Shown here in pieces: positions 15,838-24,166 of a stretch of DNA of 64,000 nt. Position 1 is the first letter of the stretch; every line of letters begins with the position of its first letter. Source of the DNA: Roseomonas sp. (GTDB lineage Bacteria; Pseudomonadota; Alphaproteobacteria; Acetobacterales; Acetobacteraceae); the NCBI GenBank assembly GCA_031180725.1, contig JAPSLO010000011.1, positions 70,477-134,476 of the forward strand, given 5' to 3'. The translations under genes were made by a program, and so were the position numbers. The notes under the pieces are model-generated. The model was given only the letters and a program-made list of their open reading frames with translations, ran no database searches and had not been told where the DNA came from.

Positions 15838-16737
15838 ATGCCTGAACTGCCCGAGGTCGAGACGGTGATGCGCGGCCTGGCCGCTGTGCTGGAAGGCCGC
15901 CGCATCGCCCATGCCGCCACCACCCGCCCCGATATGCGCTGGCCCTTCCCGGACCGGCTGGCGGAGCGCCTGAGCGGGGCGACCGTCACCGGCTTCCGGC
16001 GGCGGGGAAAATACATCCTGGCACGGCTGGATACGGCGGAAAGCCTGCTGATCCATCTCGGCATGTCCGGCCGGCTGGTGGCGCGGCCGATGAACGGGCC
16101 GCCGGTGCCCTGGATGGGTCCCACCGGCCGCTTCTCCGACGCGCGCGGCCATAACATGCCACCGGAAGCGCATGAACACCTGGTGATGGAGACCGAGGAC
16201 GGTACGCGCATCGGCTTCGTGGATCCGCGCCGCTTCGGCTGTGTGGACCTGATGCCGACCGCCGGGGAGGACCGCCACAGGCTGCTGGCCGGGCTGGGGC
16301 CGGAGCCGCTGGAGGAGGACTTCACGCCGGAGGCGCTCTCCGCCGCGCTGGCCGGCAAGCGCGCGCCGATGAAGGCGGCGCTGCTGGACCAGGGCGTGGT
16401 GGCAGGGCTCGGCAATATCTATGTGGCGGAGGCCCTGTTCCGCGCCGGCATCTCGCCGAAGCGCCTGGCCCATACGGTGCCGGGCAAGCGGGCGGAACGG
16501 CTGGTCCCGGCGATCAAGGCAGTGCTGGAGGAGGCGATCGGGGCCGGCGGCTCCTCGCTGCGCGACTATGTGCGGGCGGATGGCGAGCTGGGACGGTTCC
16601 AGGACCGCTTCGCCGTCTATGATCGGGATGGCCAGCCCTGTCCGCTCTGCCCCGGCCTGGAGAGCGGCTGCACAGGGGTGAAGCGGATTGTGCAATCCGG
16701 GCGCTCCACCTTCTGGTGCCCGCGGACGCAGCGTTGA
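15838..16737 (+). CDS. mutM: Formamidopyrimidine-DNA glycosylase (atypical zinc finger)
   Basis: MutM excises oxidised purines such as 8-oxoguanine and nicks the abasic site. The 299-residue protein starts PELPEVETV, with the catalytic proline and glutamate directly after Met. It has [29 protein letters not shown] and the helix-two-turn-helix segment [17 protein letters not shown]. The C-terminal zinc finger is unusual: CPLC (268, 271) is followed by an insertion with Cys278, and the expected fourth ligand in WCPRTQR is Thr297 rather than cysteine. Cys278 may substitute. ATG 15838 is the conserved start. Confidence 0.95.
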   Translation: MPELPEVETVMRGLAAVLEGRRIAHAATTRPDMRWPFPDRLAERLSGATVTGFRRRGKYILARLDTAESLLIHLGMSGRLVARPMNGPPVPWMGPTGRFSDARGHNMPPEAHEHLVMETEDGTRIGFVDPRRFGCVDLMPTAGEDRHRLLAGLGPEPLEEDFTPEALSAALAGKRAPMKAALLDQGVVAGLGNIYVAEALFRAGISPKRLAHTVPGKRAERLVPAIKAVLEEAIGAGGSSLRDYVRADGELGRFQDRFAVYDRDGQPCPLCPGLESGCTGVKRIVQSGRSTFWCPRTQR

Positions 16738-16816
16738 AGGGCGGGCCGTTGAGAGGCCCCCCGGACTGCGCTACCGCTTGGGCGACGGGAACGGGCCGAA
16801 GGGAAGGGAAAGCGCC

Positions 16817-17593
16817 ATGGCGTATGAGATGATCCTGGTCGAGACCCGCGGAAAGGTCGGCCTCGTCACGCTCAACCGGCCGAAGGCGCTGAATGCGCTC
16901 TGCGACCAGCTCATGGAGGAGCTGGGCCAGGTACTGCGCAGCTTCGATGCCGATCCCGCCATCGGCGCCATCGTCCTGACGGGCTCGGAGAAGGCCTTCG
17001 CGGCCGGCGCCGACATCAAGGAGATGAAGGACCGCAGCTTTCCCGCCATCTATTTCGACGACTTCATCGGCCAGCGCTGGGAGACCGTGCTGACCATCCG
17101 CAAGCCTGTCATCGCCGCGGTGGCGGGCTTCGCGCTGGGCGGCGGCTGCGAGCTGGCCATGATGTGCGACCTGATCATCGCGGGCGATAATGCGAAGTTC
17201 GGCCAGCCGGAGATCAACCTCGGGGTCATTCCCGGTGCCGGCGGCACGCAGCGCCTGACGCGTGCCATCGGCAAGTCCAAGGCGATGGAGATGATCCTGA
17301 CTGGCCGCATGATGGATGCGGCGGAGGCCGAGCGGTCCAATTTGGTTTGCCGCGTGGTGCCGGTGGCGGAATTGTTGCCGGAGGCCATGAAGATTGCCGA
17401 GAAGATCGCCAGCCTGTCCGCACCCTCGGTCGCGATGGCGAAGGAGGCGGTGAATGCCGCCTACGAGACGACGTTGCGGGAGGGCATCCGTTTCGAGAGG
17501 CGGCTGTTCCACAGTTTGTTCGCCACCCGGGACCAGAAGGAAGGCATGGCTGCCTTCGCGGAAAAGCGTCCCCCCAGCTTCGAGCACGGCTGA
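16817..17593 (+). CDS. Enoyl-CoA hydratase
   Basis: A 258-residue crotonase that hydrates trans-2-enoyl-CoA in beta-oxidation. It has the oxyanion-hole segments [11 protein letters not shown] and [11 protein letters not shown]. Both catalytic glutamates are present, in [11 protein letters not shown] and [15 protein letters not shown]. The C-terminal helix ends [20 protein letters not shown], as in short-chain enoyl-CoA hydratases. It starts at ATG 16817 with purine-rich GGGAAGGGAA upstream. It sits between mutM and rpsT, a conserved position in this group. Substrate range (fatty acid or branched-chain) cannot be settled here. Confidence 0.92.
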   Translation: MAYEMILVETRGKVGLVTLNRPKALNALCDQLMEELGQVLRSFDADPAIGAIVLTGSEKAFAAGADIKEMKDRSFPAIYFDDFIGQRWETVLTIRKPVIAAVAGFALGGGCELAMMCDLIIAGDNAKFGQPEINLGVIPGAGGTQRLTRAIGKSKAMEMILTGRMMDAAEAERSNLVCRVVPVAELLPEAMKIAEKIASLSAPSVAMAKEAVNAAYETTLREGIRFERRLFHSLFATRDQKEGMAAFAEKRPPSFEHG

Positions 17594-17631
17594 GGCGCCG
17601 GCCGCCCGGGCAGCTCCCCCCTCCGGCGCGG

Positions 17632-17659
17632 TTGACTCCTGCGGGGGGGCGAGGATAGA
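17632..17659 (+). promoter_or_regulatory. Candidate sigma-70 promoter for rpsT
   Basis: TTGACT (17632-17637) resembles an alphaproteobacterial -35 box. After 16 nt it is followed by GATAGA (17654-17659), a weak -10. It lies 75 nt before rpsT in the gap after the enoyl-CoA hydratase gene. Confidence 0.4.
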
Positions 17660-17733
17660 AACCGCGCCTTCGCCGGCGGGGGGACCTCCGCCGGCCCCAC
17701 GAATTTCCCTGATCGAGTCAGACACGGCAGCCC

Positions 17734-18012
17734 ATGGCGAACACGGACTCTGCGCGTAAGCGCATCCGCCAGACCGAGAAGCGCACGGCGCGGAACCGCG
17801 CCCGCAAGTCCCGCGTGCGCACCTTCCTGCGTAAGGTCGAGCTGGCCATCGCCTCCGGCGACAAGAGCGCCGCGCAGGAGGCCTTCAAGGCCGCCCAGCC
17901 GGAGCTGCAGCGCGCAGCGGACAAGGGCGTGATGCACGACAACACGGTGGCGCGGAAGCTTTCGCGCCTGTCGTCCCGCATCAAGGCCCTGTCGGCACCG
18001 GCCCAGGCTTGA
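17734..18012 (+). CDS. rpsT: 30S ribosomal protein S20
   Basis: S20 binds 16S rRNA directly in early assembly of the 30S subunit. The 92-residue, very basic, all-helical protein shows the family hallmarks [20 protein letters not shown] and [12 protein letters not shown] near the N-terminus and [20 protein letters not shown] near the C-terminus. It starts at ATG 17734. A candidate promoter lies 75-100 nt upstream and a terminator hairpin starts 9 nt after the stop, so it is probably a single-gene unit. It is followed by dnaA, as in many alphaproteobacteria. Confidence 0.97.
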   Translation: MANTDSARKRIRQTEKRTARNRARKSRVRTFLRKVELAIASGDKSAAQEAFKAAQPELQRAADKGVMHDNTVARKLSRLSSRIKALSAPAQA

Positions 18013-18020
18013 GGTCACGG

Positions 18021-18048
18021 ATCCCGGAGGACGTCTGTCCTTCGGGAT
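18021..18048 (+). terminator. rpsT terminator hairpin
   Basis: ATCCCGGAGGAC (18021-18032) pairs with GTCCTTCGGGAT (18037-18048) over 12 bp with one G-U pair and a 4-nt loop, beginning 9 nt after the rpsT stop. A moderately T-rich stretch follows. Confidence 0.7.
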
Positions 18049-18365
18049 CTGGGCTGTTCTTCCCGCCTTAGTAAGGTCCTGCTCAGGCAGGGCTGACTTG
18101 GCGTGTGGCTGGAAGACATTGGCCGTACACTATTCAATCCAAACCACTGCAGTATTGCGGCACGCGTGGCGCTGGTTTGCGCGTGTCCGCGATAATGCTG
18201 TCCGGCGCGAAGTAAGCATTTGCGCGGCGGCAGCGACGCGCGGTAATTTCTAAGGGTCCGGTGTTCCCTCCGGGGGGGGGCGCCGTGGCTGGCCAGGCCG
18301 TGCGAGCGGCCTAGCTGGCGGACAGGAAGAAGCGTGTCCCGAAAATGGGCGGGTGAGGGCGACAG
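18049..18365 (+). other. dnaA upstream region (no gene)
   Basis: About 317 nt without a supportable gene. It is less GC-rich than its surroundings around 18110-18260 and should hold the dnaA promoter; TACACT at 18126-18131 is a possible -10 box without a well-spaced -35. I see no TTATCCACA-like DnaA boxes or AT-rich unwinding element, so I do not call an origin here. Confidence 0.5.
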
Positions 18366-19883
18366 GTGCGTCAGATGGAGAATGCGGTCGGTCCGTCCTC
18401 TCCTGCCCCGCAGGGTCAGCTTGCGGAGGTATGGGCGCGGATCAGGGGCCGCCTGCGCGACGAAGTGGGAGAGGTCGAGTACCGCTCCTGGTTGCGCCAG
18501 ATGACGCTCTCTGCCCTGCAGGGCGAGGAAGTGGTCATCCTGCTGCCCACACGCTTTCTCCGGGACTGGGTGCGCGGCCATTACGGCGACCGCCTGCGAG
18601 AGCTGTGGCAGGCCGAACTGCCAGTGGTGCGCCGCGTGGAATTCCGCGTGAAGCCCGAAGCACGCCCGGCGGAACCGGCTGCGACCGTGCCGGGACCCGC
18701 CTCTAATTTGTCCGAACCGGCCGCCACCACACAGGCGGCCCGCCCTGCCGCGCGGCTGGAGGTGCATGAGGGCGGCCTGGCCGAGCCATTGGGGCGGCCG
18801 GCGGAGCCACGCGCCGAGATCAGGACCGATCCGCGCGCCGATTGGTCCGCGCCACTCGATCCGCGCTTCACCTTCGACACTTTCGTGGTCGGCAAGCCAA
18901 ACGAGTTCGCCCATGCCTGCGCCCGTCGCGTGGCGGAGCGCCCGGCGAGTCCCGGCTTCAACCCGCTCTTTCTTTATGGCGGCGTTGGGCTGGGCAAGAC
19001 GCATCTGATGCATGCCATCGCCTGGACCATCCGCGAACGCGGTACGGCAGATGGCCGCACCTCATTGAGCGTCGCCTATATGAGCGCCGAAAAGTTCATG
19101 TACCGCTTCATCGCGGCGCTGCGCAGTCAGAGCACGATGGAGTTCAAGGAATCCTTGCGCAGCGTGGACGTGCTGCTGATCGACGACCTGCAATTCCTGA
19201 TCGGCAAGGACAACACGCAGGAGGAATTCTTCCACACCTTCAATGCGCTGGTGGATGCCGGCAAGCAGATCATCGTGTCCTCGGACAAGCCGCCTTCGGA
19301 CCTGGCGGGCATCGAGGACCGGCTGCGAACGCGGCTGGGCTGCGGCATGGTGGCCGACCTGCACGCCACCACCTATGAGCTGCGCATCTCCATCCTGCAG
19401 TCCAAGGCGCAGCAGGCGGGCGTGCCGGTGCCACCGAAGGTGCTGGAATTCCTCGCCCACAAGATCACCTCCAATGTGCGGGAACTGGAAGGCGCGCTGA
19501 ACCGCTTGATCGCGCACGCCAACCTGTTCGGCCGGCCGGTGACGCTCGAAGGCGCGCAGGAAGTGTTGCACGACGTGCTGCGCGCCCATGACCGACGGGT
19601 GACGATCGAGGAGATCCAGAAAAAGGTGGCGGAGCACTACAACATCCGCCTTTCCGACATGGCCTCGCCGCGCCGCGCGCGGAACGTGGCGCGGCCACGC
19701 CAGGTGGCGATGTATCTGGCGAAGCAGCTCACCAGCCGCTCGCTGCCGGAGATCGGCCGCCGCTTCGGCGGACGTGACCACACCACGGTGATGCACGCCG
19801 TCAGCCGCGTGGCGGAGCTGATGCAGCAGGACAGCGCCTTCGCCGAGGATGTGGAACTGCTGCGCCGGATGCTGGAGACCTGA
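18366..19883 (+). CDS. dnaA: Chromosomal replication initiator protein DnaA
   Basis: DnaA binds DnaA boxes and opens the origin of replication. The 505-residue protein has domain I (residues about 15-95, with EVEYRSWLRQM), a variable linker rich in Pro/Ala/Glu (about 95-160), AAA+ domain III and the C-terminal DNA-binding domain IV. Domain III has Walker A GGVGLGKTHLMHAI and Walker B LLIDDLQFLIGK. Domain IV has the DnaA signature GGRDHTTVMHAVSRV. The start is GTG 18366, or ATG 18375 three codons later; sequence alone does not decide. Confidence 0.97.
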   Translation: MRQMENAVGPSSPAPQGQLAEVWARIRGRLRDEVGEVEYRSWLRQMTLSALQGEEVVILLPTRFLRDWVRGHYGDRLRELWQAELPVVRRVEFRVKPEARPAEPAATVPGPASNLSEPAATTQAARPAARLEVHEGGLAEPLGRPAEPRAEIRTDPRADWSAPLDPRFTFDTFVVGKPNEFAHACARRVAERPASPGFNPLFLYGGVGLGKTHLMHAIAWTIRERGTADGRTSLSVAYMSAEKFMYRFIAALRSQSTMEFKESLRSVDVLLIDDLQFLIGKDNTQEEFFHTFNALVDAGKQIIVSSDKPPSDLAGIEDRLRTRLGCGMVADLHATTYELRISILQSKAQQAGVPVPPKVLEFLAHKITSNVRELEGALNRLIAHANLFGRPVTLEGAQEVLHDVLRAHDRRVTIEEIQKKVAEHYNIRLSDMASPRRARNVARPRQVAMYLAKQLTSRSLPEIGRRFGGRDHTTVMHAVSRVAELMQQDSAFAEDVELLRRMLET

Positions 19884-19928
19884 TCCTCCGGCGCATCTCC
19901 AGCTCAGGCGATCGGTAAGACAGATGTC

Positions 19929-19970
19929 CGGAGTGGTCGCGGCGCCCAGCAGCGTGCCGCGACCGCTCCG
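19929..19970. terminator. Inverted repeat between convergent dnaA and glycanase genes
   Basis: CGGAGTGGTCGCGGC (19929-19943) and GCCGCGACCGCTCCG (19956-19970) are complementary at 14 of 15 positions with a 12-nt loop. Its place between convergent genes suggests a bidirectional terminator. Confidence 0.6.
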
Positions 19971-19988
19971 ATACCAAGCGCAGTCGGC

Positions 19989-21530
19989 TCAGGCGAAGAG
20001 GATATCGCCCGACTGCAGCGCGCTGACCCCGTTCAGTATCGCCAGAGTCTGGCCGCTATAGCCCACCGCCAGCCCGTCGCCGGTCGCGGTCTGCGTCACC
20101 CGTGCAGGGTCCAGCCCGGCCAGCAGCAGATGGTCTGTCCCGGGCCTGAAGTCGCGGATCTCGTCGGTGCCCTGGTTCAGGCCCAGCACGAAGGTGTCGG
20201 CACCGCCCCGGCCGGTCAGCACATCCCGACCCGCGCCGCCGGCGAGGCGGTCGCTGCCAGCGGAACCTACGATGGTGTCGTTGCCGCCCTGGCCATAGGC
20301 CACCAGCTTGACTCTCGCCTCGGCGCGGATCTCGTCATGGCCGCCGCCGCCATAGACGGTGGCGATTGAGCGCCTGCCGTCATAGTCGCCGCTCCACGCA
20401 CCGCCCCAGGCGAAGGGCTGCCAGATCCAGTCGGCTGAGGGCGCGGTGACCCGCAGGTCATCATTGCCGCCGCCCAGCTTGAGAGCCGCCGATTCCTGCG
20501 TGTTGGAATGGACGAGCCAGGTGATGTCATCTGCGAAGCGGCCTGCGTGCAACTCGCCGCTGGCTGCGCCGATGACCTTCAGCGTCACGCCTTCCGTGGC
20601 ATTGCGGGTGTCGATCCGGACATCCTCGAAGTTGGCGTAGATCAGGTCGGTGGCAGTGCCCTCGGCGCCGCCATGCACCACTGAGACGCCCTTCACCGTC
20701 CCCCATTCGCCGGCGTTCCAACTGGCGGCGTATCGCTCGCCTTCCAAGGAACGCACGCCGGTGCGCACGCTTTCCGGCGCTCCGCCATAGCCGGTGGCGG
20801 GGTCGCCGTAGCGGGTACGGGGCAGGTTGCCCGGATGCATCTCCTCCGGCGTCCAGATGCGCGCCCAGTCCACATGCAGCCCGACGATGCCGGGCGTGGT
20901 GGCATCCGGGCCGCCGCCGAACCACTCATCTTCCGGCGCAGCGACCAGGGCCATGAAGCCCAGCGACATCGGCTCATGCGGGACGCGCTCCGTGGTGGTC
21001 CACTGCTCGACGCCATCGATGTAGAAGGTGATGCGATCCGGCAGCCAGTCCACGGCATAGGTGTGCCATTCGCTGGCGTCAGAGATCACCATGTGATTGC
21101 GGAAGTCGTACTCGCCATGCACCGAGTGGAAGGTGCGGCTGCGGTCGCGGTCCGGCGCCTCCATCAGGTCGATTTCGGGCGGGTAGTTGCCATCCACCGG
21201 CCAGAGCAGGATCGCGGCACTGGTGCCCTGGCCTTCATCCAGCCGGGCGCGCACCTCGAACCTACCGTAGATCTGCCCGTTCCAGCCCATGTTCATCCCG
21301 CCGGCAATCCAGCCGTTGGAGGTGGCCATGGCATTCACCGCGAGCTCCCCGTCCCAGACGGTGATGGCGGAGGGGTCCCAGGCGAAGGCGTCGTTCCAAT
21401 AGCGGCTGCCGCCGAAGATCACCGGCCAGGCGCCGCGGTCGACCGTGACGCCATTGAAGCCGTCCTCGAAGGTCAGGCGCCAGCCGCTGGAATCCAGAGG
21501 TGTTGGGTTCGTGTCCGTATAGGTGCCCAT
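19989..21530 (-). CDS. RTX-type family 16 glycoside hydrolase
   Basis: A probable secreted beta-glucanase of GH16. The catalytic motif EIDLME has the nucleophile Glu119, Asp121 and acid/base Glu124; the lectin-like catalytic domain spans about residues 15-235. The C-terminus (about 350-450) carries nonapeptide calcium-binding repeats such as GGGNDDLRV, YGGGGHDEI and YGQGGNDTI, typical of type I-secreted proteins. There is no Sec signal, in line with that route. The layout resembles rhizobial ExsH/PlyA glycanases that trim exopolysaccharide. The 513-residue form from ATG 21530 is preferred; ATG 21590 is an alternative. No secretion genes are nearby. Confidence 0.9.
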   Translation of the reverse strand: MGTYTDTNPTPLDSSGWRLTFEDGFNGVTVDRGAWPVIFGGSRYWNDAFAWDPSAITVWDGELAVNAMATSNGWIAGGMNMGWNGQIYGRFEVRARLDEGQGTSAAILLWPVDGNYPPEIDLMEAPDRDRSRTFHSVHGEYDFRNHMVISDASEWHTYAVDWLPDRITFYIDGVEQWTTTERVPHEPMSLGFMALVAAPEDEWFGGGPDATTPGIVGLHVDWARIWTPEEMHPGNLPRTRYGDPATGYGGAPESVRTGVRSLEGERYAASWNAGEWGTVKGVSVVHGGAEGTATDLIYANFEDVRIDTRNATEGVTLKVIGAASGELHAGRFADDITWLVHSNTQESAALKLGGGNDDLRVTAPSADWIWQPFAWGGAWSGDYDGRRSIATVYGGGGHDEIRAEARVKLVAYGQGGNDTIVGSAGSDRLAGGAGRDVLTGRGGADTFVLGLNQGTDEIRDFRPGTDHLLLAGLDPARVTQTATGDGLAVGYSGQTLAILNGVSALQSGDILFA

Positions 21531-21766
21531 CAGGAAGGTCCCGTTGCTACGCGCTGATATCGGTCGCGAGGCGCACGGGTTTGCGGACATTCCGCTGGCG
21601 AGATCAGCGAAACGTAGGCGGTGGGCGGGCGAACAGGATGCCGCGCGTCAGCAGTGTTCTGACGCCTGCCAGCGGCCGCTAGCGAGGTGCCTGACCAGAT
21701 CCGTACCAGCGGAAGATGAACAGGCCGGCTCCAGCCCTGCCGATCAGCGCGCCGGCGCCGGGCCGG

Positions 21767-23314
21767 TCAATCGGTGCCCTGCAGTACCTGCAGCAGCTCT
21801 GCCACATCCTGAGGGCCGAAGGGTTTCTCCAGGATGGGAGGCGGGCATTGCGGGTCGAAAGCGGCGATGGCGCTTGGTCCTGCGACGGTGTCGCCGGTGA
21901 CGAAGGCGAAGCGGCCGCGCAGATGCGGATGCGCCGCTACGGCTTGGCGATAGAGTGCGGCGCCGCCACCACCCGGCATCCGCAGGTCGCAGAACACCGC
22001 GTCGAAGGGCGCCTCGCCCAGTCGCGCCACCGCAGCGGGTATCTCGGTCACCGCTTCCGCGGCGACGCCGTGCAAGGCGAGCAGCTCCGCCAGCGCAGCG
22101 CCGACCTCTGCCTCGTCATCCACCACCAGGGCGCGGCGGCGCGGCGTGGTGGGCGGGGCGGTGGGGAGTTCTGCTGCCCCGACCGTGGCGGCATCGCCGG
22201 CCGGCAGGCGGACCACGAAGCGCGCGCCCCCCAAACGGCCCGCCTCCAGCGCAATGCTGCCGCCATGCGCACCCAGGATGTTTCGGCAGACCGCCAGGCC
22301 GAGGCCGGTGCCGGCGCCGAGCGGCTTGGTGGTGACATAGGGTTCGAAGATCCGCTCGCGCAGTGCTTCCGGCACGCCGGGGCCGTTGTCCTCCACCGCG
22401 AAGCCGACACCACCCTCCGGCTCGGCCCAGCTTTCCAGCCGCAGCAGCCGCGGCTCCGGCTGATCCGCCAGCGCGGCCTGGGCGTTCACCACCAGGTTGA
22501 CCGCCACCTGACCGATCTGGTCGGGGTCAGCCTCGATGTTGCCCAGCGTCTCATCCAGCGCCAGCTCCACCGTAATGCCGGCGGAACGCAGGCCATAGCC
22601 CGCCAGCTCCAGCGCCCCCCGCAGCGGGGCGTTGATGTCCACCGCCCGGCGCTCCGGCGCCTGCTGACGCACCATGGCCAGGAAGGTCTTCACGATGCGC
22701 CCGCAGCGCGCCGCGGCGGCATGTATGCGCGCGGCACGCTCCTTCACCGCCGGATCCTTTGCCGTGGCCTCTAGCAACGTGGTCTGGGCGACGACGACGG
22801 CCAAGGGGTTGTTCAGCTCATGCGCAACCCCGGCCAGAAGGCTGCCCAGGGCGCTCATCTTCTCGCTCTGGTGCAGGCGTTCGCGCTGGCGGGCGAGTTC
22901 GGCCTGCGCCTCGCGCATCGGCGTCAGGTCGCGCAGCCAGGCGGTGAAGAAGGTGCGGCCCGCCGCCTTCACCTCATGAATGGAAAGCTCGCAGGGGAAG
23001 GTAGTGCCATCGGCGCGCATCGCCTCCAGCTCCAGCCGCTGGCCGAGCACATGCGGGCAGCCGGTGGCGTGATAGCGCGCCAGGCCGGCCTCATGCGCGG
23101 CGCGGTAGGCCGGCGGGACGATGGTGTCGCCGATCGGGCGGCCCGTGGCGGCTTCGGCGGTCAGGCCAAAAATGCGCTCCGCAGCGGCATTCCAGCCGAT
23201 GATGCGGCAGTCGCGGTCGGCGGTGATCACCGCGTCCAGCGCGGCGTCGATTACCCCCTGCTTCAGCGCCTCGGCCTCTTTAAACCGGGCGAGGAGGTCG
23301 GGGCGGTCAGACAT
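21767..23314 (-). CDS. PAS-domain hybrid sensor histidine kinase
   Basis: A 515-residue soluble sensor kinase. It has a PAS domain (residues about 20-130, with NAAAERIFGL), a HisKA dimerisation helix with phospho-acceptor His165 in GVAHELNNPLAVV, a GHKL ATPase (N box Asn277 in NLVVNAQ, G1 DNGPG at 309-313, G2 GAGTGLGLAV) and a C-terminal receiver (about 394-512) with Asp443 and Lys497. No transmembrane segment, so it senses a cytosolic signal, unknown. It overlaps the response regulator gene upstream by 8 nt; the pair forms one operon, and phosphorelay between them is inferred. Confidence 0.93.
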   Translation of the reverse strand: MSDRPDLLARFKEAEALKQGVIDAALDAVITADRDCRIIGWNAAAERIFGLTAEAATGRPIGDTIVPPAYRAAHEAGLARYHATGCPHVLGQRLELEAMRADGTTFPCELSIHEVKAAGRTFFTAWLRDLTPMREAQAELARQRERLHQSEKMSALGSLLAGVAHELNNPLAVVVAQTTLLEATAKDPAVKERAARIHAAAARCGRIVKTFLAMVRQQAPERRAVDINAPLRGALELAGYGLRSAGITVELALDETLGNIEADPDQIGQVAVNLVVNAQAALADQPEPRLLRLESWAEPEGGVGFAVEDNGPGVPEALRERIFEPYVTTKPLGAGTGLGLAVCRNILGAHGGSIALEAGRLGGARFVVRLPAGDAATVGAAELPTAPPTTPRRRALVVDDEAEVGAALAELLALHGVAAEAVTEIPAAVARLGEAPFDAVFCDLRMPGGGGAALYRQAVAAHPHLRGRFAFVTGDTVAGPSAIAAFDPQCPPPILEKPFGPQDVAELLQVLQGTD

Positions 23315-24035
23315 CGGAGGAGAAGAGATAGCCCTGGCCCCGCACGGTGCGGATCAGCCGCGGATGGGCCGGGTCCGGCTCCAGCTTGCGGCGCAGCCGG
23401 GTGATGCGGATGTCCACGGACCGGTCGAAGGGGTCCGGCTCCTTGCCATGGGACAGGCGAAGGATCTGGTCCCGGGTGAAGATCTGGCCGGGGCGGCTGG
23501 CAAGCAGCACCAGCAGATCGAATTCCATCGGCGTCAGCGCCACGTCCTGACCTTCCGCATCCAGCAGGCGGCGCTCCTCCGCCAGCAGGCGGAAGCCCAG
23601 GAAGCGGGTCTCGGCGCTGGCCTGCTGGCGCGGCGCGGCGGGGGCATCGGCCCCACCCAGTGTCGCGCGGCGGCGGCGGATCACGCTGCGCAGCCGCGCC
23701 AGCAGCTCGCGCAGCTCGAAGGGCTTCCCGATGTAATCATCGGCCCCGATCTCGAGCCCCACCACGCGGTCCGTGGTGTCGACGAGCGAGGTCACCATCA
23801 AGATGCCCGGCCGCTGCGGCAGGGCCAGCAGGCGCCGGGCAATGGAAAGCCCCCCTTCGCGGGGCAGGTTGAGGTCGAGCAGCACGGCTTCGACCGGGGC
23901 TTCGGCCTGCACCGCATCCAGCGCCGCGCCATCTGGGCAGGGCAGGGCAACGAAGCCCTGACCGTTCAGGTATTCGACGATGACGTCCCGCAGGTCCGCC
24001 TCGTCCTCCACCACCGCGACGCGCGTTGCAGACAT
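23307..24035 (-). CDS. OmpR-family response regulator
   Basis: A 242-residue two-domain transcription regulator. The N-terminal receiver has VVEDEADLRD, phospho-acceptor Asp54 in LLDLNLPREGG and Lys104 in IGKPF. The C-terminal winged helix (about 150-240) has ALTPMEFDLLVLLASRPGQ and DRSVDIRITRLRRKLEPD, ending GQGYLF. A Gln/Ala-rich linker joins them. It is the first gene of a two-gene operon with the hybrid kinase. The 131-nt region upstream, shared with the flavoprotein gene on the same strand, presumably holds its promoter. Confidence 0.95.
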   Translation of the reverse strand: MSATRVAVVEDEADLRDVIVEYLNGQGFVALPCPDGAALDAVQAEAPVEAVLLDLNLPREGGLSIARRLLALPQRPGILMVTSLVDTTDRVVGLEIGADDYIGKPFELRELLARLRSVIRRRRATLGGADAPAAPRQQASAETRFLGFRLLAEERRLLDAEGQDVALTPMEFDLLVLLASRPGQIFTRDQILRLSHGKEPDPFDRSVDIRITRLRRKLEPDPAHPRLIRTVRGQGYLFSSDV

Positions 24036-24166
24036 GCCTGGTCCCGTGCCGCTGCCTGTTCCGAGATGGAAAGGTTTAGCAGGGAAGCCGATACTGTCAT
24101 TGCCGGAAAGCGTTTCGCCGAAACCGGCGCCACGGCAGAAACAGGCAGGAAACCGGAGGGGCGAGT

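Noticed and set aside
18049-18365. Origin of replication upstream of dnaA
   Set aside because: No recognisable DnaA boxes, no AT-rich unwinding stretch; alphaproteobacterial origins are often away from dnaA.
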